Positions 1 through 11,811 are shown, counted from the first letter of the stretch. The stretch is 64,000 nucleotides of DNA from Atherix ibis (GCA_958298945.1 OY282610.1:33053667-33117666); one strand, 5' to 3'. The notes: a model not told the origin generated them from the sequence alone. Made by a program: numbers and translations.

Positions 1-1123
1 TGCCGTTTTATTTTTATAGACTCACCAACTCGAATTTCGTAAATTTAGACAGCTTTTCCAACATATGAAAATACATATATTATATACATCAATATGTACA
101 TATACATATATATATACAGGTTGCATACATAATTAAATATGCGTGCATGTAAATAATTTCTTAAATATCAACTAGAAAAGCTTTTTGGCATATTTTTATT
201 TTTTTCACCTATTTCGTTCTTAATATACAATATTTATTTTGTTTTTATTTTTATTAATTATATAATATTTTTTTTTCATCTAATTATTAATAATTATTAA
301 TATTTTATGCATATACAAAAATTATATATTTATGCATAATTTTTATTATCTTGTGTAAAAAAAGAGCTTTTATAAATCATATAAAAGTTTTCGGTTCTTT
401 TTTTGTAACACAATGCAAAGAATTTTCTTTATTATTTCAAAATAATATATTTTTAATCAAAAAAAAAATTTTTTTATCATAATAATAAAATTTATTATGA
501 TCTTATAATTAAAAAAGAATTAAAAAAGAATGTGTTTTATGAATAACGATCACATAAAAAACAGTACTTTTTTTTTGTTCAATTATTAACTTCAAAAATA
601 AAAAATATTTTTACTTAAAATTTTATGAAATTATTTAATTATTTAATATTCCGAGTATATTCTCTATTTGCTTATTATTTGTGTATCTTTACTATTGTTT
701 TTTTTTTTTTTTTACTTAAATTATTACTATTAATTTTATTTTATAGAATATTATAAATATGAAAAGAACATTTCATAAAAATTGTAATAAAATTCATAAG
801 AGAATTCCGTCTGTATTTTGTCGATAATATATAACATACAAAATAGTTCACGATATAACAACAAAAACAATAACAATAGTAGAAATAATAATAATAAATA
901 ATAAATAATTATAATCGCATTTAAAAAAAAAATTAACGCCAACAATAGTAACACTAAAAATAACTGCAACAACAACACCATTCATTCATGAAAACAATAA
1001 CAATTATTAATTATAAAATTAATACGAATAATAATAGTACAATACAAAGGAAAGAAAAATAATAATTATAAATGAATAACACCAACAAATAAATTTAATA
1101 AATTTATAAATAAATAAATAAAT
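1..1123. other. AT-rich non-coding stretch with microsatellites
   Basis: No coding sequence is recognised. The stretch is dominated by A/T runs, with simple repeats of AAT/ACA type around 855-1000 and an AAAT tract around 1100-1130. Short frames here are low-complexity and do not resemble proteins. By position it may lie in or beyond the 3' part of the ankyrin gene on the minus strand, but no exon was seen. Confidence 0.6.
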
Positions 1124-1930
1124 AAATAACAATCCGCGTACATTGATATGAAAATATAATAGTTGAAGAAGAAGAGTCCGTGCATCTTAAATCATTTCGA
1201 ATTGCAGACTGGGGCTGTCCGATGTACTGTGACTCTGACTGTGACTGTGACTGTGCCTTTTGGGGGCTGTGAGTGACTCTATGCTGTCGGCATCTCACAA
1301 CTATAAGCTCGTTAAAGTATGGACAGAAAATACAGCCATCTGCACGTAATATGGGGGAAACGTGGAGTGTTATACGGGTACGGTGACTGATAATGCTCGC
1401 ACTGGTAAATATATGCATACGTTCATATAGTGACATAACAACTAAATCGTAATATGGATGAATGGGGAAATTCAGAAAATATGTTCTTTTTCTCTTTAAT
1501 TTCCAAGAATTTTTCATATCTAATCGGGAGGAAAAAAAAATAAAGGCGGACATGGTCACAGGAAGGGGAGAATCAGCTGGCAAGGTGATCGGGGAGCAAA
1601 GCCTAAGAAGACACACAAACACAATTAAGAAATAAACTTATTGAGCTGGATCCAGAAAAAGAAATAGATACGAGAATGTACAATTTATGAAATGCACAAC
1701 GAGGAAAGCATTCAAAATTTCGAATTGAGAGAAAACATACACATAAGTGAGAGAACGACAGAGAAAATACATGAATAATTGGGAAACAAAATTATAAATT
1801 ACAAACTAACTAAAAAATAGTAGTAATTATCATGGAAGATTATCCGAAAGAATCTATCCGGAAAGTGTGTTCATACATGCACGGGGCTGGGTGTGCACAA
1901 GCCAAGTACGGTAGCATAGAATTACATACG
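1124..1930. other. More complex, less AT-rich non-coding block
   Basis: This block has clearly higher sequence complexity and GC content than its surroundings, and includes a short TGACTG microrepeat near 1225-1255. A 172-codon minus-strand frame (1104-1622) crosses it, but its product shows no domain, signal peptide or family resemblance. I do not call it a gene. It could be untranslated exon, a regulatory element or a worn mobile element; the sequence alone does not decide. Confidence 0.35.
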
Positions 1931-2279
1931 AATGAACAGTAAAAAACATACTTGATTACAAAAAAATTTAATAAAATTGCCGAAAAGAGAAAAACTTAAT
2001 CATGTTTATTAAGTAATATTATTATCATTTTTTCATTATTTCGAATATTGAAAACAAAAAGAAATTTTACGTAACAGTAGCTGGTAAAATTTATTGCCTT
2101 GATAAGACTTGTAGAATGATTGATATTATGTAAACAAACCACTTTGGAAATAATTTAAAATTAATTATTTTTAAAATACTTGAAATTCTAATTTAAACTT
2201 TTTTCGTTTTTGTATTAAGAACTCTTAAAACAAATTTTCAGAAAAATATTCACCGGAATATTACTAAAAAATTTTTACC

Positions 2280-4690
2280 GAAAAGTTTCTACCAAAAAAT
2301 TTTACAGAAAATTTTAAGAGAAAAATTTTATTGAATGATTTTTTACTGAAAAATTTATTCCGAAAAGTTCTTACTGAAAAAATTTTATTGAAAATTTTTT
2401 ACTGAAATATTTCTACTGAAAATGTTTACACAAATTATTGCGGAAAATCTTTACCGAACATTTTTTACAGAACATTTTACAGAAAATTTGAACAAAATTT
2501 TTTAAAACAAAAATTTTTGCTGAAAATTTTACCCAAAAATTTTACAGAAAATTTTAACAAAATATTTTTACTGATTGATTTTTACTAACCAATTTTTACC
2601 GAAAAGTTTTTATTTAAAAATGTTTACTAAAAAATTTTGACTGAAAAAAAAATTACAGAAAATTTTTACTGAATGATTTTTAACTAAAAAATTTTTACCG
2701 AAAAGTTTCTACCGAAAAATTTTACAGAAAGTTTTAAGAGAAAAATTTTATTGAATGATTTTTTACTAAAAAATTAATTCCGAAAAGTTCTTACTGAAAA
2801 AGTTTTATTGAAAATTTTTTACTGAAATATTTCTACTGAAAATGTTTACACAAATTATTGCGGAAAATCTTTACCGAACATTTTTTACAGAACATTTTAC
2901 AGAAAATTTGAACAAAATTTTTTAAAACAAAAATTTTTGCTGAAAATTTTACCCAAAAATTTTACAGAAAATTTTAACAAAATATTTTTACTGATTGATT
3001 TTTACTAACCAATTTTTACCGAAAAGTTTTTATTTAAAAATGTTTACTAAAAAATTTTGACTGAAAAAAAAATTACAGAAAATTTTTACTGAATGATTTT
3101 TAACTAAAAAATTTTTACCGAAAAGTTTCTACCGAAAAATTTTACAGAAAGTTTTAAGAGAAAAATTTTATTGAATGATTTTTTACTAAAAAATTAATTC
3201 CGAAAAGTTCTTACTGAAAAAATTTTATTGAAAATTTTTTACTGAAATATTTTTACTGAAAATGTTTACACAAACTATTGCGGAAAATTTTTACCGAACA
3301 TTTTTTACAGAACATTTTACAGAAAATTTGAACAAAATTTTTTATAACGAAAATTTTTTGCTGAAAATTTTACCCAAACATTTTACAGACAATTTTAACA
3401 AAATATTTTTACTGATTGATTTTAACTAAACAATTTTCACCGAAAAGTTTTTATTTTAAAATGGTTACTAAAAAATTTTGACTGAAAAAAAAATTACAGA
3501 AAATTTTTACTGAATGATTTTTAACTAAAAAATTTTTACCGAAAAGTTTCTACCAAAAAATTTTACAGAAAATTTTAAGAGAAAAATTTTATTGAATGAT
3601 TTTTTACTGAAAAATTTATTCCGAAAAGTTCTTACTGAAAAAATTTTATTGAAAATTTTTTACTGAAATATTTTTACTGAAAATGTTTACACAAACTATT
3701 GCGGAAAATTTTTACCGAACATTTTTAACAGAACATTTTACAGAAAATTTGAACAAAATTTTTTATAACGAAAATTTTTTGCTGAAAATTTTACCCAAAA
3801 ATTTTACAGATAATTTTAACAAAATATTTTTACTGATTGATTTTAACTAAACAATTTTCACCGAAAAGTTTTTATTTAAAAATGGATACTAAAAAATGTT
3901 GACTGAAAAAAAAATTACAGAAAATTTTTACTGAATGATTTTTAACTAAAAAATTTTTACGGAAAAGTTTCTACCGAAAAATTTTACAGAAAATTTTAAG
4001 AGAAAAATTTTATTGAATGATTTTTTACTGAAAAATTTATTCCGAAAAGTTCTTACTGAAAAAATTTTATTGAAAATATTTTACTGAAATATTTTTACTG
4101 AAAATGTTTACACAAACTATTGCGGAAAATTTTTACCGAACATTTTTTACAGAACATTTTACAGACAATTTGAACAAAATTTTTTATAACGAAAATTTTT
4201 TGCTGAAAATTTTACCCAAAAATTTTACAGATAATTTTAACAAAATATTTTTACTGATTGATTTTAACTAAACAATTTTCACCGAAAAGTTTTTATTTAA
4301 AAATGGATACTAAAAAATGTTGACTGAAAAAAAAATTACAGAAAATTTTTACTGAATGATTTTTAACTAAAAAATTTTTACCGAAAAGTTTCTACCGAAA
4401 AATTTTACAGAAAATTTTAAGAGAAAAATTTTATTGAATGATTTTTTACTGAAAAATTTATTCCGAAAAGTTCTTACTGAAAAAATTTTATTGAAAATTT
4501 TTTACTGAAATATTTTTACTGAAAATGTTTACACAAACTATTGCGGAAAATTTTTACCGAACATTTTTTACAGAACATTTTACAGACAATTTGAACAAAA
4601 CTTTTTAAAACGAAAATTTTTTACTGAAAATTTTAACAAAATATTTTTACTGATTGATTTTTACTAAACAAATTTTACCGAAAAGTTTTT
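2280..4690. repeat. Higher-order repeat, period 420-421 bp, about 5.7 copies
   Basis: A landmark segment beginning AAAAGTTTCTACC recurs at about 2281, 2701, 3121, 3542, 3963 and 4384, giving spacings of 420, 420, 421, 421 and 421 bp. Long stretches are identical between copies, for example the lines at 2401-2520 and 2821-2940. The final copy breaks off near 4690. The one-base period change between copies two and three marks two subfamilies. Confidence 0.92.
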
Positions 4691-4798
4691 ATTTAAAAAT
4701 TTTTACTAAAAATATTTGAGAAAATATTTTTTCCGAAAAAATTTTATTTAAAAATTTTTACTGAAAATTTTTACACAAAATACAATATCTGAGAAAAT

Positions 4799-5430
4799 TT
4801 TTACCGAGAATTTTCGCTGATATTTTTACTGTAAATTTTTACCGAACATTTTTTACTGAAAATTTTTACCAAAAATTTTTTCCAAAAAGTTTAACTGAAA
4901 AATATTTACTGAAAACTTTTTGTTAAAAATTATTTACTGAAAAATTTTAATTGAAAAATGTTGACTGAAAAATTTACACCAAAAAATTTGATTCCAAAAG
5001 GTTTTACTAAAAAATTTTTACTGAAAAATTTTAATGAAATAATTTATATTGAAAAATTTTTACTGAAAATATTTACATGAAATATTTTAGAAAATTTTTA
5101 CCGAGAATTTTCGCTGATATTTTTACTGTAAATTTTTACCGAACATTTTTTACTGAAAATTTTTACCAAAAATTTTTTCCAAAAAGTGTAACTGAAAAAT
5201 ATTTACTGAAAACTTTTTGTTAAAAATTATTTACTGAAAAATTTTAATTGAAAAATGTTGACTGAAAAATTTACACTAAAAAATTTGATTCCAAAAGTTT
5301 TTACTAAAAAATTTTTACTGGAAAATTTTAATTAAAAAATTTTTATTGAAAAATTTTTACTGAAAATATTTCAGAAAATTTTTACCGAGAATTTTCGCTG
5401 ATATTTTTACTGTAAATTTTTACCGAACAT
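4799..5430. repeat. Second higher-order repeat, period about 284-297 bp
   Basis: A landmark TTTTACCGAGAATTTTCGC occurs near 4800, 5098 and 5381, giving spacings of about 297 and 284 bp. The third copy decays after about 50 bp. It uses the same 13-14 bp monomers as the 420-bp repeat in a different order, so a second independent amplification happened within the same array. Confidence 0.85.
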
Positions 5431-6150
5431 TTTTATTGAACAATTTGGACTGAAAAAAATTTTCCGAAAAGTTTTTACTAAAAAATATTTACTGAAACAC
5501 TTTTAATAAAAATATTTACTGACAAATATTTATTGAAGAATTTTTACCGAAAAATTTTCACCAACATTTTTTTCCGAAAAGTTTTTACTGAAAAGTTTTT
5601 ATCGAAAATTTTTTTCCAAAAAGTTTTTACTTATAAATATTTACTGAAAACTTTTTATTAAAAAATATTTACTGAAACATTTTTATTGAAAAATTCTTAC
5701 TGAAAAAATATTTCCAAAGTATTTACTGAAAAGTTTGTTCCGAAAAATGTTTACTGAACAATATTTACTGAAACACTTTAATTAAAAAATATTTACCGAC
5801 AAATTTTTATTGAAGAGTTTTTACTGAAAAATTTTCACCGAAAATTTGTTGCCGAAAAGTTTTTACTGAAAATTTTTTACTGAAAAGTTTTTACCGAAAA
5901 TTTTTTCCAAAAAGTTTTTACTGAAAATTTTTTTCCAAAAAATTTTTACTGATAAATATTTGCTGAAAAATTTTTATGAAAAAATGTTTACTGAAAAATT
6001 TTTATTGAAAAATATTTACAGAAAAGTTTTTACCGAAAAGTTTTATCGGAAATGTTTTTACTGAGAAATTTTTTCCGAAAAGTTTTTATTGAAAAATTTT
6101 CAATTGAAAAATTTTTACTAAAAAGTTTTTACTAAAAATGTTTAAACTGA

Positions 6151-7646
6151 ATATTATTAAAATATTATTTTTGATAATTATTAACAATAATTATATTATT
6201 TTTTGCAACATTTTTGAAATTCTCTTGTTTAACCTTAAATATATTAACGAAAAATTATAATATCTCTACTAATTTCTCTTTTTTTATCTTTGTTTCATTA
6301 AAAAAAACCATTAACAATAAACTTAAAATATGGTTTTTTTAAAATTAGCTATAAAAGAACAATATTTTATTAAAACGAATAAATTTGCCTTTATTTTTTT
6401 TTGGAGCGTAACTTTGTACTTAAATTGTTATAATTAAAAATACTCATAATATCGATTATTATTACTCGTAGTTATGCTATTTATTATCGAAGAAAATATA
6501 TTACAATATATTCGCATGGAAATTAATGAAAACAAGGAAAATTGGAACAAAATATATATTAAAATGGCTTTATTGAATAATAGATGTTAATGCATTTAAA
6601 GAAAACTATTTTGTATTGTCTCATCAAAATTATGAATTTTTAATTTTTTCGGCTGTGTTTTTTATAATAAAATGTTAGTATTTTAAACCCAATTTCAAAT
6701 GTAAAATTTTTTTGATATTCAGAAAGTGCTAAATCCAATCCCAGTTTACATTTATGATTAATGTTTATAATAAAATGGGAAAAAAAACTATACGATTCGA
6801 AATTGTTTTTAAAGTTAGCATGCGAAAATTTCAATAAAATGATTTTGGGTTGTGAAAATAGAAATTAGAAAATTAATGTCGACAGATCAGAAGACACTGT
6901 GAATAATATTCACGCCAAGTGGTCTGAAGTACTCGTCGTACCATTTAAGATGAGTCAATAGAATTTTTTTAGTTTTTTTTTTTATCAACAATATTTTTTT
7001 ATTAATCGAAGATTTTTTGATCATAAACTTTTTATTGTGACTCTCATTATCTGTCTCCGTTTCTATACACTTACAAATAGAAAGGAAAAATTTTGTTATA
7101 ATTTCAATGAGAGCAGCTGGAAAAGTAAAATTGAGCATCGTAAATAATGATTGATAACCCGGAAATCGGGGTCCATTAATGTCAGTCTTCCGTTTAGAAT
7201 TTTACACAATAGTTAATAATTTATTGAATAAAACATGTCAACCGGCTTCTTCTCGAGCCGAAAAATTTAATCACGTCTTTAAAAAATACAACTACATGCA
7301 CACATTTTTTAATAGTTTAACAATCAACGGTGAGTTTTGAATTTTAAAAAAAATATATCTTTTTTAAATGGTTTTTTAGTTTCTTAAAGAGGAAATTTGT
7401 TTTTTTTTTTTGCAAAAATATTACACACTTGATTAATGATAATAAAATCTGTATTTTTTTTTTTTGGGGAAATATTTTATTTTATATTTCGAAAAAGAAG
7501 AAAAAAATGAATTCATACTTATTTGGACACATCTCGAACGTGACAGTATTTTTTTTGGGAGGTAGGTGGGGTTTAATTTACTAATAAAATCTCATATTGG
7601 AAATATTATTTGATTGAAGAAAATGAAATAAGAAATGTGCACTTAC
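6151..7646 (-). other. AT-rich sequence downstream of ankyrin exon, inferred intron
   Basis: No exon, transposase or RNA gene is recognised. The stretch begins, in the ankyrin direction, with the splice donor GTAAGT (reverse complement of 7641-7646). The next ankyrin exon, expected to complete the 24th repeat, was not found here, so the intron is inferred to continue leftward through the satellite. Confidence 0.55.
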
Positions 7647-8505
7647 GTTAGTTACAGCATTCGGATTTGCCTTGTTTTTGAGCAGCAAATTAATGATGAG
7701 CGTATGCCCTTGTTGGGCGGCTTGATGGAGTGGAGTATAGCCAATATTTGTGGTAAGTTCAATGTTGGCATCATTCTCCAATAGAAATTTAACCATATTG
7801 ACTTGTCCGAAGTGAGCAGCCACATGGAGCGGGGTGTAACCGGCTTTGGTCCTCTCATCGATGGTTGCCTTTTGATCGAGCAAAATCTTGGCAACTTCTA
7901 TCTTGTCCTCCTGTGCGCACAAATGCATTGGGGTGAGACCATTCTTTGCAGTATGATTTGGATCGGCGCCATGCTCCAACAACAAATGCACCATATCCAC
8001 ATGTCCCTCCTGGGCGGCCAAATGCAACGGTGTGAATCCGGATTTACTTTCAGCATTGGCCTTGGCTCCATACTGCAGCAGGTGTGTCGCGATGTCCATT
8101 TGATTTTTTTTTGCAGCAATATGAAGGGCGGTATGTCCGTTTTTGGCACTTGTATGAGGCGAAGCACCTTTTTCAAGTAGTAGTAACGCAACATTCTGAT
8201 GGTCATAGTGGCTAGCAACATGCAGTGGCGTTACGCCATTCTTTCCTTGTGCATCGACAGCAGCTCCTTTTTGGAGCAAAAGTTGCGCTATCGAAACGTT
8301 GCCATATTTTGATGCAAGATGCAACGGTGAGAATCCTTTCTTTGTGGTTGCATCTAATGATGCATTATTTTCAATCAGAACAGCTGCAACTTCTTCTTGC
8401 CCCTCTTTCGATGCAATGTGCAGTGGTGTGTACAAATCTTTAGTTGCTGAATCAACATTAGCACCGTGTTGTAGCAACAGCATTACAATATCAATATTAC
8501 CCAAT
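7647..8505 (-). CDS. Ank: Ankyrin, internal exon with about 8.5 ankyrin repeats
   Basis: This exon encodes the C-terminal part of the ankyrin-repeat solenoid of a membrane adaptor ankyrin, which links membrane proteins to spectrin. It holds half a repeat carried over from the previous exon and eight further 33-residue repeats, with signatures such as [17 protein letters not shown] and [13 protein letters not shown]. The acceptor AG is the reverse complement of 8506-8507 and the donor GTAAGT that of 7641-7646. The length, 859 nt, is one base plus 286 codons and completes the split Arg codon left by the upstream exon. The NDANIEL...NKANPNA ending resembles Drosophila Ank1 more than Ank2, from memory. 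No stop or frameshift is present. The remaining repeat and the ZU5, UPA and death domains lie further downstream and are not in view. Confidence 0.93.
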
Positions 8506-8639
8506 CTAGATTTAGAAATTTACAAAAAATAATAATACATTATATATTAATAAATTAATATAAACTTATGAATATTTTAGTTCAGACACAGAACTTTCTA
8601 ATTTCAAGTTATTTTAGATTAAATATTTTAATTTAGACA

Positions 8640-9244
8640 TAAAAACTATAGATGATGGATGGCAGGAAAGTCACTGATACAGTAAAACTTTCCGGTAATA
8701 AATTAAAATTTGGAGCAATGATGTACCATCAAATTTTTTGTATTACGCTTGATGAATCCGCGAAAGTGACTTACGAAAAGCTCAGCCTGTGGGGAACAAA
8801 TTTTTTTCGGTTTTGCAAGGCCAAGAAGCAGTGGAAGACGAAGTTATGAAAATGTGGGGGCAAATAGGGGCTTATGTGCCTCCTGGAGAAATGTCAATCC
8901 AGTTTTTTATGAACAACTCCTTGAAAAGCTCGGGAAAAGAATTCTTCGTATCAGATCGGACATTGCAGAAACTTGGGTGGTCAATGTTCCCTGTTGCACG
9001 GTCATGTGCAACAACGAGGCCCGTTCTCCCTTCTTTTTGATCTACGCCCATGTGACTTTGTTTTTTTCCCCAAAATTAAAAAATATTTGAAAGGTCATTA
9101 TCTTGGCACTGTCGATAACATCTAAAGGGCAATTCCAGTTGAAACCATCAACACTGCTACGAAGAGTGGGAAATAACGCCTCCACCGAAGTATAGTATAG
9201 CTGCCCAAATGAACTATTTTGAAGGGGATAATATTGATTTATAA
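8640..9244 (+). pseudogene. Old mariner transposase relic in an ankyrin intron
   Basis: The 1,173-bp intron between two ankyrin exons (8506-9678) holds a decayed mariner-type transposase on the strand opposite to the gene. Pieces appear across frames: a segment like NVNPVFYEQLLEKL near 8895, a CDF-like third catalytic segment followed by FPKIKKYLKGH near 9045-9095, and the typical end MNYFEGDNIDL before a stop at 9242-9244. Several frameshifts and the lack of visible ends show an old insertion. A related relic lies at 28270-28475. The rest of the intron, 9245-9678, shows nothing recognisable. Confidence 0.7.
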
Positions 9245-9678
9245 AAATTAAATTAAATTGGTGCCAAATAAACAAAACAGTCTCATTACTTTGTTGCCAA
9301 ACCTCGTATGCAGTGCAAAGTTTTCGAATCGACTTTTGCAACATGTTGCAGCAACATTTAACTATTGGTTCTGCTCAAGAGTTACTGCCATGACAATTTT
9401 TTTCTTCAATTTTCTCAAAATTTCCTGTTTTATGAATTTGGAAAAGTTTTCATAAATATTTATGTATGACAATAGAAGTGTAGAATTTTTTATTTTATTT
9501 ATTATTTTTATTATGAAGAAAATCGTCGATGAAAATTTTAAGATTATTTTTGAAAAATTCCAAAAAAATTGTAGATAAGAAAGAATGTTTCTCTCAAGTT
9601 TTGATATGAATTAAAATGGAAATGATGTAAGCTACTGTTGACAAGGTGTCGTTGCGAATTGATGAGTCTAATATTTAC

Positions 9679-10688
9679 CTGGATGCAACGTGTAATGGTG
9701 TTTGGCCTTCGCGGGCTTTGACATCAACCTGCGATCCATTGCGCAATAGAATCCGTATGATGTCAGTTTGATTGGCCCTTGCGGCCAGATGGAGCGGCGT
9801 CTCACCACGAACAGTTGGAGCGTCTGGATTGGCGTCGTGTTGCAGTAAATAAATAACAATGTTCATGCAGCCCATAAAACTGGCGACATGAAGTGGGGTC
9901 AAACCACTCTCCGTCGTAGCACTGATACTTGCATTGTGCTTTAATAGCAGCTCGACGACCTTGATGCGATTTTTCTTGCACGCGATATGAAGTGGTGTAA
10001 ATCCGTTAAGAGCACGTGCGTTAGGGTCGGCGCTGTGATCAAGCAGAAGCTTTGCTACTTTAACGTGACCACAGTGGGCAGCTACATGCAATGCGGTCAA
10101 ATAATCGACGGTCACCTCATCGACGGGAGCTTTGTGCAATAATAGAATACGGGCAGCCTCATCATGTTCACCCTGCGCAGCCATATGCAGGGGGGCCAGA
10201 CCGTTCTTTGTCTTGGACAAAATTGGTGCATTGTTCGTAAGCAGCACCTCGATAACCTTTTCATGGCCAGACCTTGCCGCACAGTGCAGCGGCGTCAGAC
10301 CATCGCGTGTTGTACTGTCGATTTTGGCACCTTTCTCCAGTAGTAATTGCAGCATGTTCGTTTTGCCCCACTTACAGGCGACATGCAACGGTGTAATGTT
10401 ATGCTTAGCTGTGCAGTTGACATCTGCCCCCTTTTCGATAAGTAAATTTGCAATATCAACGTTGCCGTAGTGGGAGGAAATGTGCAATGGTGTGAAGCCA
10501 CTTTTCGATACAATGTCGGGATTATGTTCATTTTCAAGTAAAAGTGTTGCTGCTTTGACATCGTCTTTTTTAGCGGCAATATGCAATGCTGGAAGTCGAA
10601 CTTTTCCACGTGAATCACTTTCCAATAAAACTGCAACGACCTTTTCATGTCCTTGTTGCATAGCTACCTCCATTGGGCTAAAACCATC
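9679..10688 (-). CDS. Ank: Ankyrin, large internal exon with ten ankyrin repeats
   Basis: This is the longest coding exon in the window. It encodes ten consecutive 33-residue ankyrin repeats and the start of another, a rigid solenoid that binds ion channels, transporters and adhesion proteins at the membrane. Repeats read in order from [14 protein letters not shown] to [10 protein letters not shown], with the conserved xTPLHxAAxxGH signature in nearly all. The acceptor AG is the reverse complement of 10689-10690 and the donor GTAAAT that of 9673-9678. The length of 1,010 nt leaves two bases of an Arg codon that the next exon completes. The segment [19 protein letters not shown] and the [19 protein letters not shown] block are near-invariant in insect ankyrins. 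The frame is clean. The gene uses a higher GC content than the surrounding DNA. Confidence 0.95.
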
Positions 10689-11132
10689 CTGTAAAACATA
10701 CAAAAAAAAAATGTTTGTTTTGTTTTCTCTTTTTTCTGTTTACTTTTTCTTCCATTAAAAAATTCACTCAACTCTACACTTAACATATTTAAATAATAAA
10801 TATTTACATTAGTAATGAAAATTATTGACACCTTCAAATATGATCACTAATTAACGCTCAAATATTAATTGTGAATCATGAATATTTTCAGAGTAAAAAT
10901 TAGAAAAGAAAAAGAAAAAAAAAACAACACAAAAACCAAGTGATATATTTTAATATAGTTTTAAGTATGTTTATTCTAGATTGCATAATTAACGTCATCA
11001 TTCAATATAATTTTCATACGATAATTATGCGATTTTTGTTATGTAAGCTTTTTTTTCTGCTAATTTATTTTCTTCTTCTTTGAGAAGCCCAATGTGATCG
11101 ATCGGTGTGTATGTGTATTTGCATTAATTTAC
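10689..11132 (-). other. Ankyrin intron, 444 bp
   Basis: AT-rich intron with donor GTAAAT (reverse complement of 11127-11132) and acceptor AG (10689-10690). No other feature is seen. Confidence 0.85.
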
Positions 11133-11429
11133 CTCTGTGGATAGTATTGGATTAGCACCTTTGGCTAATAAATATCGAACGCAAGCATCGTGATTTTCTT
11201 GTGCGGCCATATACAGTGGCGTAAATCCAATCAGTGATTGTACATTAACATTGGCGTTATACTGTATTAAGAGCTTAATAACCTCCTTTTGTCCAGCCAA
11301 AGAGGCAATGTGCAATGCGGTATTGCCCTTTTTAGTTGCATTATCAACATTTGCACCTCGCTTAAGTAGTTCACTAACAATATCGACATAACCATCTTTG
11401 GCTGCTAAATGTAGGGCATTCAATCCATT
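11133..11429 (-). CDS. Ank: Ankyrin, internal exon with three N-terminal repeats
   Basis: The exon is 297 nt (99 codons, phase 0 at both ends) and encodes three ankyrin repeats beginning [18 protein letters not shown] and ending near ANPILSTE. These match the first complete repeats of insect ankyrin, immediately after the short N-terminal segment encoded by the upstream exon. The acceptor AG is the reverse complement of 11430-11431 and the donor GTAAAT that of 11127-11132. The string YNANVNVQS followed by [14 protein letters not shown] is characteristic of the Ank1-type gene. An Ile replaces the usual Asn before GFTPLY, a minor change. No lesion is seen. Confidence 0.94.
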
Positions 11430-11703
11430 CTAAAGATAAAATAGTTAATTTACGAGAAAAAATATTACATAATCATCAAAATAAGACTTATTTTCTGTCC
11501 AATTTCAAAACAAAAAATCTTATCAACTCTTAATTTTTTATATTATTTATAAGAAAGAATTTTAGTTTTAATGTTTCAATAAATTTTCCAAATATTTTAG
11601 AATATATTTTTTTTATTGTATTTAATTTTTTTTTTTTGCATAAACAAATTTATTTAAAAAGTATACAAAAGTATTTTTTTTTAAAAAAGAAACAACAACT
11701 TAC

Positions 11704-11811
11704 GAAATTGCAAGAGTTTATATCTTTAACTTGTCCAGATTCTAAAAAATGTATAACTTTTTCTAAATCACCACTTTTTGCTGCTCTCAAAAATGATATA
11801 TTTGGATCGGT
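11704..11811 (-). CDS. Ank: Ankyrin, short N-terminal exon (36 codons)
   Basis: This small exon is too short for ORF scanning but is clear. On the minus strand a pyrimidine-rich ...TACTTTTCAG acceptor is followed by 108 nt encoding SFLRAAKSGDLEKV and ending DINSCNF, then the donor GTAAGTT. This is the partial first repeat that precedes the NGLNALHLA repeat in ankyrins. The residues SFLRAA..SGD and INSCN are strong markers of the family. It joins the next exon in phase 0 across a 274-bp intron (11430-11703). The exon starts with a splice acceptor, so the initiator methionine lies in an unseen exon at higher coordinates. Confidence 0.92.

Larger units (their letters stand above)
2216..6150. repeat. 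3.9-kb AT-rich minisatellite, 13-14 bp monomer
   Basis: The whole block is built from variants of a 13-14 bp unit reading roughly TTTTTACTGAAAAA on the plus strand, with alternatives such as TTTTTACCGAAAAG and TTTTACAGAAAA. Units are ordered into two higher-order repeats (separate entries) and then a disordered zone from about 5430 to 6150. Neighbouring higher-order copies are nearly identical over hundreds of bases, which implies recent homogenisation. No long frame crosses it. It lies downstream of the last visible ankyrin exon in that gene's direction, so it probably sits in an intron. Confidence 0.93.

Noticed and set aside
1104..1622. 172-codon minus-strand frame
   Set aside because: The product has no recognisable domain, contains no ankyrin-related sequence, and its end is low-complexity; no splice signals give it a place in the ankyrin gene.
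2216..6150. CRISPR-like array
   Set aside because: Units are contiguous 13-14 bp repeats without unique spacers, and the DNA is from an animal nucleus.
6887..7138. 83-codon minus-strand frame downstream of the last ankyrin exon
   Set aside because: It does not resemble the expected final ankyrin repeat or ZU5 domain, and its Lys/Ile-rich middle looks like intron sequence.
7803..8443. Plus-strand frames across the ankyrin exons
   Set aside because: They are antisense shadows of conserved ankyrin repeats; the minus-strand frame has the family match and the splice sites.
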